The position numbers were made by a program, and so were the translations under genes. A stretch of 20,603 nt of DNA from assembly GCA_003427395.1 (NCBI GenBank), contig BFEA01000383.1:815662-836264 (forward strand), in the 5' to 3' direction. Source of the DNA: Chara braunii (lineage: Eukaryota; Streptophyta; Charophyceae; Charales; Characeae). Shown here piece by piece: positions 9,432 through 18,088 of the stretch. Position 1 is the stretch's first letter; each line of letters begins with the position of its first letter. The notes below the pieces were generated by a model. It did not search any database and was not told the DNA's origin. It saw nothing but the letters and a program-made list of their open reading frames with translations.

Positions 9432-10288
9432 TGAAGGGAAACGAAAAGGAAAAGAAAAGAAAAGAAAAAAGGGCACTAACGGTAAAAGACGGCCACTTGG
9501 TGAACTACATCCGTGACCAGATACATCTTGGGATATATTGGTTGCAAAGTATCTTGATTTTCTTTACATTTTGCAGAGAAAATCAAAGAAAATCAAGACC
9601 TCATGCAACCGAGATACAACAAATTGCATGAGGGGAGAAAAACACATGTTTTGGGTACATCCGGAGCCAACATTAAGCCCGGATGCACTTGGAAATTGGT
9701 CGTTTCATTTTGTTTCAGTTTGAGGCAAGTTGTGGGGCAATGGGACTAGAAAATGCCCATTATGGCAGTTCGAGAAATAACGGACTGCATGGGGGTGCCT
9801 AGGCCAAGAGAAAATGGGCTTTGGCACGCCCAAGACACTAGAAAACAGTGTCTCGGGCTTGGGGCAAATGAAGACGGTGGCGGCCGCGAGATGGTGGATC
9901 TCGCAGCCGAAAATAATCACGGCATTAGAGGCACATGAGAGGGAGAAATTGAGACTGTCGGGGACTAAGGAGTCCCAAATAAAAATGGGACGTCACAGGG
10001 GACGACGCCAAGGACTAGATGGGCCCAAATAAAAATAGTCAAAAATTGGGTCATGCGACGGTGGTGCCACCGGCAAGGCCTAGAAAATGGAACTAGTACG
10101 GGGTGAGTGGCGAGGGCTTGAGTGTCCCAAGAAAGATCGCGGGCGCGCATGAAGGATGGATGTGCAAAACAAGTGGCACCGTCAAGATCAAGATCTTGAT
10201 GGCGAAAAATATTAGCCACTATGGGTGCAAGAACTGAATGGGTCAAGGGATAAGGTGCTAGGGGGCAAAAAGGGGAGGACTGCCCAGC

Positions 10289-10308
10289 AGTCCGAGATAT
10301 CTCGGACT
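10289..10308. repeat. 20-bp perfect palindrome
   Basis: AGTCCGAGATATCTCGGACT is its own reverse complement. The half site AGTCCGAGAT recurs at about 10451-10460 and, as AGTCCGAG, within the hairpin at 11185. Confidence 0.95.
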
Positions 10309-11184
10309 AGCAAGGCATGCGAAAATAAAGCCCCAAGGGGCTTAATGCAAAAAATAGGCTGCCAAGAGAAAATCGGAGCAAAGGGGGCTAAAAAATGAGA
10401 CTAACGGAGGCAAAAGGGAACCTGCATGAATGTGGGGGCTTCATTATTGCAGTCCGAGATGTAACGGCTAACTGTTGGGTCTGAATCTGGCCATAGATGA
10501 AGGTCTAAGGCCTAGAAAAGAAGTTCAGAGTTGCTTGACACTTGTCACAACAGAAATAAAAGAAATAGGAGAGAAAAAGGAGGGAGGATGGGACAAAGAG
10601 GGAGAAAAGGGTGGAGGAGGATGTGCCGGTCAGTTGGGACTGGCAGGTCCACAGTAGGGATTGGCAGGTCCCTACTATGACCTCATCCCTCCAGATTTGG
10701 TGGAGGGCAATTCAAATTGCAGAGACAAGGGCCTTGGGGCATTATCTCAACAATATCTTAATTTAAAAGGCAAAAATGAGAGAAAAAGCAGAAGTAAATA
10801 AGCCGGTGTTCTTTTGGGCCATGGATCTAAGATTCGGATCCATGGAGGAGAGGATATAGTTGTTACTTGTGCGTCCATCTCAAACGGCCAACTCCGAAAT
10901 GAGTTGGCCGCAGAAACAAAAGGGACAAAATGACGAAACTGTGCATTTGGCCCAAAAAGAGGGTCAGATGCACCAAAAATTGAAAAAGTGAGCCAGATTC
11001 AAGGCTGAGACAGCACCGAGGCATAAAAAAATATCTCGGCCTACTCAAAATGGGGTAGAATTAGAAAAAAATCGAGAAAAAGGTTTGCAAGGTCTTTTTC
11101 TTTCAAGTAAGGCTGCCCCTTGGATATTTCGATTCAAGGGGGCAACTTTTGAAAATGAAATAGAGGCTTGAGGAGGCCCAAGAG

Positions 11185-11217
11185 GCAGTCCGAGTTGGTA
11201 CCAACCACTCGGACTGC
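11185..11217. repeat. 33-bp hairpin with AGTCCGAG arms
   Basis: The 10-bp arms (GCAGTCCGAG and its complement) are perfect and enclose a 13-bp centre. A separate 12-bp palindrome, GTTGGTACCAAC, lies at 11194-11205. Confidence 0.93.
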
Positions 11218-11800
11218 ATGTACTTGGCCAAAATGAGGCCCAGGTGCCCCCAGAGAGGCCTAGTGGTAAAAATTGGCCATGGGGTTACCTCAGTTCACCT
11301 TGGGGCACATGGGGAGGCCCATAGGCTGACCGAAGTATTGGTTTCAACCTACATAAGCCGGGGGAGCAGTCCACCACACTCACATTTGCATGAGGAGAGC
11401 TTATGCTGCCCAAGTGAGCTCATGTGAGCACTACACTCACTTGGAGTGAGAGGAGGGGAACCGCTGCCAGTTTAGAGGCTTGGAGGGAGCTGTGGACTAG
11501 AGAAGGTGACCATTGAGGCTGGTGGGAGTGGTGCTGACCTAAGAGGGTGATCCTCCATAGCCCCCAGGCTGTGGGAGAGAGAGGCAAGCTTGGAGGAGTC
11601 CATTTAGCCCTCCTAGAGGGGAGGACTCCATAGCCTTAGTGGTGGAAGCTTGCCATAACTTGGGAAAAACTGAGTGAGGAAGGAAATGAGGGCTTGAGGA
11701 AGAAGAAAGCCATAGCTGGGGCAACACATGTACAAGGAGAGGGAGAGTTTCATCGAGACTGACACTTCAACACCAAGAGATTAGAGGAGGTGAGTAGGAA

Positions 11801-12060
11801 CAAGGAGGAGGTGCTCTTCTTCTTCTTCTTCTTCTTCTTCTTCTTCTTCTTCTCCTTCTTCTACTCCTTCCTCTTCCTCTCCTTCCTCTTCTCCTCCTCC
11901 TCCTCCTTCTTCTCCTTCCTTTTCTCCTTCCTTTTCATCCTCCTCCCCTCCTATCTCTTCTTCCTCTTCATCATCCTCCAAATTTTTTATTTTTTATTTT
12001 CTTCTTCTTCCTCTCCTCTCCTCTCTCTCCTCATACTCTTCCTCTCCCCATGGCCAAACA
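11801..12060. repeat. polypyrimidine block starting with (CTT)n
   Basis: A nearly pure CTT/TTC run at about 11815-11853 is followed by a C/T-rich, imperfect stretch to about 12050. Open frames through it encode only poly-Phe/Ser or, on the other strand, poly-Glu, so they are not credited as genes. Confidence 0.9.
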
Positions 12061-12225
12061 TATAGGGAAGATAGGAAGCAACTCCTCCATTGATAAGTGC
12101 CTCTATAATGACCGTTTCTTCACCCCATAATAAATCGCCACTTTGCGCCATGTGATTTCAAGCTTGAGAGTGGGTTTTACTCGCTCTCACCTCACAATCT
12201 CTCTCTCTCTTTACTTGCGGGTACT
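12061..12225. other. spacer before satellite array
   Basis: No gene. A short CT run at about 12195-12210; the sequence approaching 12226 may be a very diverged satellite unit. Confidence 0.4.
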
Positions 12226-13475
12226 TTGGTTTTCACTCATCCTAGTGCTTTGATGATTCTTTCCACTTGCATTGTCCATCTCCACATGATGATGTTCCGT
12301 TTCATTCTTGTTGCTTACCTGAGATCCATGCATGTGTTTGAGCAAGTCTCACTCATGTCCATGGCTCATCTCTCACATGTGGATGTTCCGTTTCATTCTT
12401 GGTTGCTTACATAAGCTCCATGCATGTGTTTGAGCAAGTGTCACTCATGTGCATGACTCATCTCTCACATGATGATGTTTTGTTTCATTTTTGGTTGCTT
12501 CCATGAGCTTTATGCATGTGTTTGAGCACGTCTCACTCATGCGCATGGCTTATCTCTCACATGATGATGTTCCGTTTCAACCTTGTTTGATCTGATCTCA
12601 CTTATGCTCTTCACTCATCTTATACTTGGTAGTGTTCCGGTTCAATCTCGATTACCTCCATAGCTCCATGTGTGTTTGGTCTGATCTCACTTATGTATTT
12701 CACTCATCTTATACTTGGTAGTGTTCCGGTTCAATCTTGACTACCTCCATAGCTCCATGTGTGTGTTTGGTCTGACCTCACTTGTGTGTTTTACTCATCT
12801 TCCACTTGGTAATGATCCGGTTCAACCTTGAGTACCTCCATAGCTCCATGTGTATGTTCGGTCTGATCTCACTTGTGTATTTCATTCGTCTTCCACTTCG
12901 TAGTGTTTTGGTTCAACCTTGACTACCTCCATAGCTCCATGTGTATGTTTGATCTGATCTCACTTGTGCATTTCACTCATCTTCCACTTGGTAGTGTTCC
13001 GGTTCAACCTTGACTACCTCCATAGCTCCATGTGTATCTTTGATCTGATCTCACTTGTGTTTTCCACTTATCTTCCAGTTGGCAATGTTTCGGTTCAGTC
13101 TTGACTACCTCCATAGCTCCATGTGTATGTTCGATCTGATCTCACTTGAGTATTTCACTCATCTCCACTTGGTAATGATCCGGTTCAATCTTGACTACCT
13201 CCATAGCTCCATGTGTGTCTTTGGTCTGATCTCACTAAGTATTTCACTCATCTTCCACTTGGTAATGATCCGGTTCAATCTTGATTACCCCCATAGCTCC
13301 ATGTGTGTGTTTGATCTAATCCCACTTATGTCTTTCACTCATCTTCCACTTGGTAATGTTCCAGTTTAAATCTTGATGGTTTCCATAACCACATTCATGC
13401 GTTGTGTCGAAGTTCCTCGTGTGTGATTTCCCGCTTAGCAATATCCCGGCCCACTCATGGATGCTTTCCCTTGCT
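12226..13475. repeat. 91-bp satellite array with two subfamilies
   Basis: The word CCATAGCTCCATGTG recurs at 12658, 12747, 12838, 12929, 13020, 13111, 13201 and 13291, so the period is 89-91 bp (mostly 91). A degenerate unit follows at 13383 and another to about 13475. Upstream, a related subfamily marked by TGCATGTGTTTGAGCA recurs at 12329, 12421 and 12513 (period 92). The two align along their length, sharing GATGTTCCG/TAGTGTTCCG and AGCTCCATG blocks. The joining unit at about 12565-12600 lacks roughly a quarter of its length. A period of 91 is not a multiple of three, so the open frame at 13055-13369 is open only because local units are 90 bp. Confidence 0.92.
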
Positions 13476-13971
13476 GCATGAGCATGATAGCCACTGCGTT
13501 TGCAGCAGTCCGCCTCTCCCGTGCTCTATTTGAATCCCGTTTTTGCCCCTCCGTGTTCTAGTCGAACACGATAATGGGAGACGTAGGAAGAAGACTGCTA
13601 CTGCTGCTGCTGCTGCTGCTGATGATGATGATAGTAATGATGAGTCTGTTGCTGTACTACTGATGTCTGGCCAGCTCCAGGTTGCTGGTGCTGCTGAGAA
13701 CCATTGGCCGGTTCTCGGGAGCAAAGGCCGGTCCGACGACGCTATTGGGCCGATGCGGCCCGAGGGCACCGGTAGCCAAATCCGTCGAAGTAGGAGTATG
13801 GGGGTTGAGACTTCACAGACCCCATACCATAAGCATAGATAGATGGCCTGCAAAACCTTTAGGCCGTCTGAGTCCATTTTCCTGTGAAAACGAAAAATGG
13901 ACTTCCCCAAACTGTTCACTTAGAGCTTCGGGTGGTGCCCGAAACAGGGAAGTAGGGGCAAACGGCGACGG
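13476..13971. other. no firm gene; trinucleotide runs inside opposing open frames
   Basis: CTG repeats (about 13594-13620) run into GATGAT repeats (to about 13631). Open frames exist on both strands (13543-13842 plus, 13919-13455 minus) and encode poly-Ala/Asp or Ser/Ala runs at the repeat. They overlap almost completely and have no recognised domain. Coding status is undecided. Confidence 0.35.
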
Positions 13972-14092
13972 AATCCGACCAAACTTTATGGGGCTTTTCC
14001 ATAAGGTATAGACAGTGGGCCCACCAAGGTACGTGGGCATCCGACACCGTTTGGGCCGCCAAATGCAAGTCTGTATTTTTTGGCTCTCCCGC
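13972..14092 (-). repeat. 121-bp inverted repeat, right copy
   Basis: Reverse-complement partner of 9311-9431, separated by 4,540 bp. On the minus strand the open frame 14170-13916 covers it and encodes the peptide related to the left copy. Flanking sequence beyond both ends is not shared in register. Confidence 0.9.
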
Positions 14093-14860
14093 CTCTAAGA
14101 AAATCGACAAAAACGAAAACCTACAAAATATGTGGGCCCTACTGAGTTGGCCGTCAGTAGGGACTGACACAAGTAGGGACTGGCCAACTCAGTAGGGACT
14201 GGCCGACACTTGTCTCAAAATACCATTATTTTTACTTAGTCCCATATCGTTCTCGACACCGCTCCCCATGGTGTCCCGATTTCTCTTGGCGTTTCCCACC
14301 CCATGGTGGCTCTATTTTCTTGTCTCTTTCCATGTCCCACGCATGCCGGTCTTTCCGGCCGCGGGGCCTCCAATCCCGCGGTTCCCGTTAGTCACCGAGG
14401 GCGGCCCCCATGCTAGGGCCCTTTTTTTCTAGCATCCCGTGATCGTCAAGGCTCTCCTCCTCGTGGTCCGCCGCGTCCCCTTACTTGACTCATGGCCCTT
14501 TGGCCCTTGTCATGCCGAACTTAGGCGGCCTTCTTAGCCTCATGCTACGTTTTCATGTGTTGGTGTCCCGACGCTATTTTCTTGGCGTCGTTGACCCGTT
14601 TCATTCTGCGGCGCTCAGCCCAGGGTATTATTTCCCCGGCGGTCCTCCTCCTTTTGGGAAGAAGGGCCGCCTTTGCTAACCTATCGCGGCCCTTTGTCGC
14701 TTGTCATTCTATTAATCTATTCTTGGCTCAATGGTTCCGATGCGTCGGCCCTCATGCCTTGGCCCCTTCATCCTTTCTATCTCTCTTGCCTCCAGATATC
14801 CCTACCGTGCACATTTCCGCCGTATACCATCTCTCAAGGGTCAAGACTTGTTTCGAGACC
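14093..14860. other. pyrimidine-rich stretch; no gene recognised
   Basis: The plus strand is C/T-rich and mirrors the purine-rich 9.5-11 kb region. GATTTCTCTTGGC (14279) is the complement of a GCCAAGAGAAAATC-like word seen at about 10362. This suggests the two stretches carry related sequence in opposite orientation. Open frames crossing 14485-15055 do not match anything I know until the integrase remnant begins near 14865. Confidence 0.4.
14137..14197. repeat. nested hairpin with 16-bp perfect arms
   Basis: Arms 14137-14152 and 14182-14197 are exact complements. Inside, 14153-14168 forms a second hairpin (GTCAGT / ACTGAC around AGGG). The word AGTAGGGACTG occurs three times within 14157-14201, and close variants (AGTTGGGACTG, AGTAGGGATTG) occur at 10632-10663. 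Confidence 0.95.
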
Positions 14861-14864
14861 CACA

Positions 14865-16850
14865 GGTCCCGACAACGTCATTCGAGGCTACAAGGTCAAC
14901 GCCGAGTATGCACCACTCCAAGAGGCACTCTCTTCCGAGAACCCACAACAGAGCCAGTGCTGCATCGTCGACAGGTACTTGCTTCTTCACACGCGCAGCA
15001 AGGACATGCTATGTGTACCTCAAGATCACTGTCTTCAGACTCACCCCCTTGGTAAGTACCACAACTCGCGCCTTGCTGGCCATTTCAGGGTCAATCACAT
15101 GGTAGCACACCTTCAACAACAATTTCATTGGCCCGGCTTGGTCCCTGACGTCACCAAGTATTGCGAAACTGCGAAGTTTGCCATTAGGATAAACCTCGCA
15201 ATCGCAATGCTTCTGACGTGTTGCAACCATTGCCCATTCCCCAGGAACCCACCGTCTCAATCGTTATGGACGTCACCGGCCCATTCCCACGCGACCGCCT
15301 TGGTCACGACAACATTCTTCGGTGGTTGAGCGATTGAGCAATATGCTCAATTCCTCCCATGCAAGTTCCATGCGACGACCCACGTGCTCCCACAGATCTT
15401 ACACGTTGGCTGGATTTGCGGCCATGGAGTTCCAAAGGACATCATTCCATGACATTCGGTTCATGTCAGCCTTTCAAACTTCTCTCATGGAGTCTGAAAC
15501 CGAAATGAGACCGAGTTCGGCTCGGCACCCTCAAATGGATGGGAAAACGGAGCGGGCAAAACAAACCACCCAAATGATGCTCCATACGCTCATCTGGCCG
15601 GATCAGAAAAATCGGGTTGGCTGCCTCCCCAACATAAAGTTTGACTACAACACTTTATTGCATCTAGTGGTCGGCCTAACTCTATTTAAGCTTCATCACG
15701 GTGGTCGAAAAGAGTGCATCTTCTCAGATCTTCTCCCCCCTCGGGCAGCCAACATTGATGCCCCTTGCACACCTGCTTCCATTCAGAAGATGTGGGAGTT
15801 CCTGGCCGACGCCCGCCAAAAGGCTCAGGGCTGCATGCCGCAGCAAGCTAATCGGCGTTGCTTGCCTTGTCCCATCTGCGAGGGCGGCCTTGTTTGGGTC
15901 TCCTCCGAGGACTTCGCATTTGAGAGAGACGCTTCTCCCAAACACCTCCCTAAGTGTTTTGGACCTTGGCGAGTTCAGCCATGCCGGTGATCAGCCCCAC
16001 GGCCCGTCATTTGAGACTGACACTCCTTTCCATCCCACATCTTCTGAATGGAAGGGGGGGTGTTCAGCCAAGCCGCGCCAAACCGGTGGTCAGCCCCACG
16101 GCCTGTCGTTTGCAATTGACTCCCTTCCCCATCCCACATCATCTGAATGGAAGGGGGTGTGCAAGGGGTGTCAATGTCGGCTACCCGAGGGAGGAGAAGA
16201 TCTGCAAAGATGCGCCCTTTCCATCCGCTGTGGTGAACTCGAATGGAGTTAGGCTGATTGCTAGATGCAAGTGTTGTAGGAGTTTCTGGCAAAAGCCCGC
16301 CAAAAGGCTCAGGTGCCATGCGACAGCAAGCCAATCGGCGCCGGGTGCCTTGTCCCATCTGTGAGGGTGACCTGGTTTGGGTCTCCTCTGAGGAGTTCAC
16401 ATTTGAGAGAGACGTTTCTCGCAAACTCCTCCCTAAGTGGTTGGACCTTGGCACATTCAGCCACAGCCAGGGATGAGCCCCACGGCCCATCATTTGTGAT
16501 TGACATCCCTCCCCATCATCCAGCCAACCCAGTCTTCCACGCCTTAAAGCTGACTACCTCCGTTCCAGCCAAAGAGCGACAACTTCCCCGGCAGATGTTC
16601 AAGGACCCTCCTCGAATGGTCATCAGGAGGTTGACCACGTCATCACTCATCGCCATTAAGGTAACAAACCAACGCAGTATAAGGTCACTTTCAAGCAACG
16701 CAACGACGCCCATACGTGCTGAGTATCTCGAGCAGACTTGCAGGCTTCAACCCCATTCATCTCCACCGACTACAAGTGACAATGACTGGCTACCCGGACT
16801 TCGCAGCAGCAGACTGCACGTCCCACCCGGACTTCAGTTCCTCCCTCTGA
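14865..16850 (+). pseudogene. second Ty3/gypsy integrase plus chromodomain remnant, rearranged
   Basis: From about 14865 the plus strand reads as the pre-integrase linker, then the finger with YHNSRLAGHF (His pair) and FHWPGLVPDVTKYCE, where the second Cys of the finger is lost. A frameshift lies between about 15180 and 15220. The core's first Asp appears as SIVMDVTGPFPRDR (15254 on), and another shift follows near 15325. In the next frame come IRFMSAFQTSLMES (the expected preceding D-R-D is eroded), ARHPQMDGKTERAKQ with the catalytic Glu, and FELHHGG-like LFKLHHGGRK. The tail has LVWVSSEDF and KCFGPW, then the rearranged block 15974-16472. A chromodomain remnant at 16612-16745 reads GHQEVDHVITHR and YKVTFKQRNDAHT in a shifted frame with stops. 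The wording differs from the minus-strand element, so it is a separate family. Confidence 0.88.
15974..16472 (+). repeat. duplicated and inverted integrase-tail block
   Basis: The C-terminal integrase stretch that starts at 15795 is repeated directly from 16279 (offset 484 bp, about 185 bp long). Between the copies, 16133-16278 is an inverted copy of roughly 15643-15796, and a shorter inverted piece at 16034-16060 matches 15770-15796. The direct tail word TTCAGCCA...GCCCCACGGCC occurs at about 15974, 16063 and 16457. On the minus strand the inverted piece reads KGRIFADLLLPRVADIDTPC, related to KECIFSDLLPPRAANIDAPC on the plus strand. Confidence 0.88.
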
Positions 16851-16852
16851 TA

Positions 16853-16974
16853 GGCTGAGTCTTTCAAGGAGGGGGGGGGGGGGGGNGTGGCATGCACGGC
16901 TCCCACAGGGTGATGAAACCACACATGCAGGGGTGTCGCATGCACGGCTCCCACATGGTGATGAAACCGCACAT
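16853..16974 (+). repeat. polypurine tract and first LTR-head copy with 48-bp repeat
   Basis: TGAGTCTTTCAAGGAGG runs into a G tract with one N at 16886, then GTGGCATGCACGGCTCCCAC. The same arrangement recurs 226 bp later. Within this copy a 48-bp unit is repeated, with GCATGCACGGCTCCCACA at 16890 and 16938, each followed by GGTGATGAAACC-type sequence. A purine tract followed by TG is expected at the start of a 3' LTR. Confidence 0.75.
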
Positions 16975-17047
16975 GTGCACGAGTCTTGCACATGGACGGG
17001 TAGGTCCCTCCATTGGACCTACTCCTCCATGTGCAAGACTCATGCAC
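16975..17047. repeat. 73-nt near-perfect hairpin
   Basis: Arms 16981-16996 and 17026-17041 are exact complements (16 bp), extending outward about six more bases with one mismatch. An inner stem, 17000-17007 with 17015-17022 (8 bp), closes a 7-nt loop. Confidence 0.94.
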
Positions 17048-17079
17048 TGACGCCGTGACAGCTTCGCCCTGGCCTGTGG

Positions 17080-17103
17080 GCTCAGTCTTTCAAGGAGGGG
17101 GGG
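17080..17103 (+). promoter_or_regulatory. polypurine tract, second copy
   Basis: AAGGAGGGGGGG ends at 17103, directly before TGTGGCATGG. In LTR retrotransposons such a tract primes plus-strand DNA synthesis and abuts the 3' LTR. The assignment is by position downstream of integrase and chromodomain. Confidence 0.65.
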
Positions 17104-17896
17104 TGTGGCATGGACGGCTCCCACACGGGGCCCCGTTACCAGGTTTAGGATCCGAGTTGGGGTGTTGTTCCCTTTAGGTCTGCCTGCATTTTTTTTTTGT
17201 TCCTGTAGTGGCCGTCTGGTTCGATGTATCTGTCCGCATTCCGGGAGCCGATTCAGGCCCAGTGGACGTTCCTTCAGGCCTCCTCTCTTTGTTGCCTCTC
17301 TTTATTGTGGCCCCAGTTGCATGGCCCACATTTCAGTTTGGGCACCAGTTTGTACGTTAGTCTGTCCTGTAGCGAGGAGTTTCTTTGGGGCCTGCATTCT
17401 CAACCGTCAATCGGCACTACGTTAGAACGGCCCAGGATACAGACTGTGGCAGCACCCAGTAGGGCCAGCTTCATTTTGGGATACGCAGCATTCGAGATAA
17501 GGACAGTATGCTGCTGGAGCAGTGCTGCATCCGTAGAGGACTAAGATAGACTAGAGAGCTAGGAGGCCGGAGATGTGGAACTCACCTACTGCAACTTAAC
17601 TGGCATCATAGCTTCAGCACGTCTTCGGGGCACTCCCACCTGCATCACAGCTCAAGGTGACACCTTTACGCTGATCAGTATCCGGCTCCGCTTCACACAT
17701 TCTTGTCAAGGGTTTGGACCAGAAGTCTGCTAGGATTGAAAGGTTGGTGTGTGTGAGTGAAGTCGACCACTTTCCTCAGGGACTAACTCTGGGCGATGTG
17801 GTGAGTCTTATCCATCAGTCAAATGAATCCTGGGTAGACTGTCGGGGTTCAACCTCCTGATGAGTCGGGGAAAGTCCGACGAAACAGTCTGGCACA
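17104..17896 (+). mobile_element. putative 3' LTR of the second gypsy element
   Basis: The segment starts TGTG right after the polypurine tract and can be closed at CACA (17893-17896), giving about 793 bp with a 4-bp terminal inverted repeat. It has no credible protein gene. A hammerhead ribozyme lies in its last 62 bases. The 3' boundary is an inference: there is no second LTR in the window to compare with, and I cannot confirm a target site duplication. Confidence 0.55.
17835..17891 (+). ncRNA. type III hammerhead self-cleaving ribozyme
   Basis: Helix III pairs 17836-17842 with 17884-17890 (7 Watson-Crick pairs), plus a possible U-G pair 17835-17891. Position 17 is C at 17843, preceded by U (17842), so cleavage is predicted between 17843 and 17844. 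Helix I pairs 17844-17848 with 17852-17856 (five pairs, one G-U) around a 3-nt loop. The core CUGAUGA is at 17857-17863. Helix II pairs 17864-17868 with 17876-17880 (five pairs) around a 7-nt loop, followed by GAA at 17881-17883 and A15.1 at 17884. Every invariant core base known for the family is present. Both chain ends are in helix III, hence type III, the form found in plant retrozymes. A functional RNA would self-cleave and could circularise multimeric transcripts. Confidence 0.94.
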
Positions 17897-17930
17897 GTCA
17901 TGCTTTTTTTTGAGTGTATAGCGAATATGT

Positions 17931-17931
17931 C

Positions 17932-17990
<59 letters not shown>

Positions 17991-18006
17991 AGCGAGAGAG
18001 AGAGAG

Positions 18007-18084
<78 letters not shown>
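17931..18084. repeat. compound microsatellite (AC)n(AG)n
   Basis: About 27 AC units (17933-17986) run directly into about 49 AG units with two C interruptions near 17993 and 18009. Open frames through it encode His-Thr or Arg-Glu repeats and are not credible. Confidence 0.97.

Positions 18085-18088
<4 letters not shown>

Larger units (their letters stand above)
9432..11800. other. purine-rich region dense in perfect short hairpins; no gene
   Basis: No protein gene is recognised. The plus strand is purine-rich. Inverted repeats I verified base by base: 9553-9597 (12-bp arms), 9599-9633 (10), 9828-9858 (11, one mismatch), 9886-9904 (7), 9972-9991 (6), 10187-10200 (14-bp palindrome), 10289-10308 (20-bp palindrome), 10653-10676 (8), 10687-10707 (7), 10819-10845 (9), 10885-10910 (10), 11114-11144 (9, one bulge), 11185-11217 (10), 11410-11444 (9) and 11583-11654 (9, with nested 7-bp arms). 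Arm sequences differ, but AGTCCGAG and GGCCAACTC words recur. Confidence 0.7.

Noticed and set aside
9170-9631. 153-codon plus-strand open frame as a gene
   Set aside because: Only the 121-bp repeated part shows any conservation; the rest has no domain and includes an AAAAG-rich run.
11781-12065. Open frames on both strands through the CTT block
   Set aside because: Products are only poly-Phe/Ser or poly-Glu. The frames are created by the repeat.
13055-13369. 104-codon frame with 30-residue repeats
   Set aside because: It lies in the 91-bp satellite and is open only where neighbouring units happen to be 90 bp.
12226-13475. CRISPR-like array
   Set aside because: Units are contiguous 89-92 bp satellite monomers without unique spacers, in a eukaryotic context.
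13594-13640. CTGATGA in the CTG/GAT repeat
   Set aside because: Repeat-derived with no pairing flanks and no GAA.
15724-16506. Minus-strand open frames of 65-172 codons
   Set aside because: They are shadows of the plus-strand integrase, except that the longest passes through the inverted integrase piece, which is reported as a rearrangement, not a gene.
16617-16660. CTGATGA on the minus strand
   Set aside because: No stem II or GAA in the right place. The segment is chromodomain coding sequence on the plus strand.
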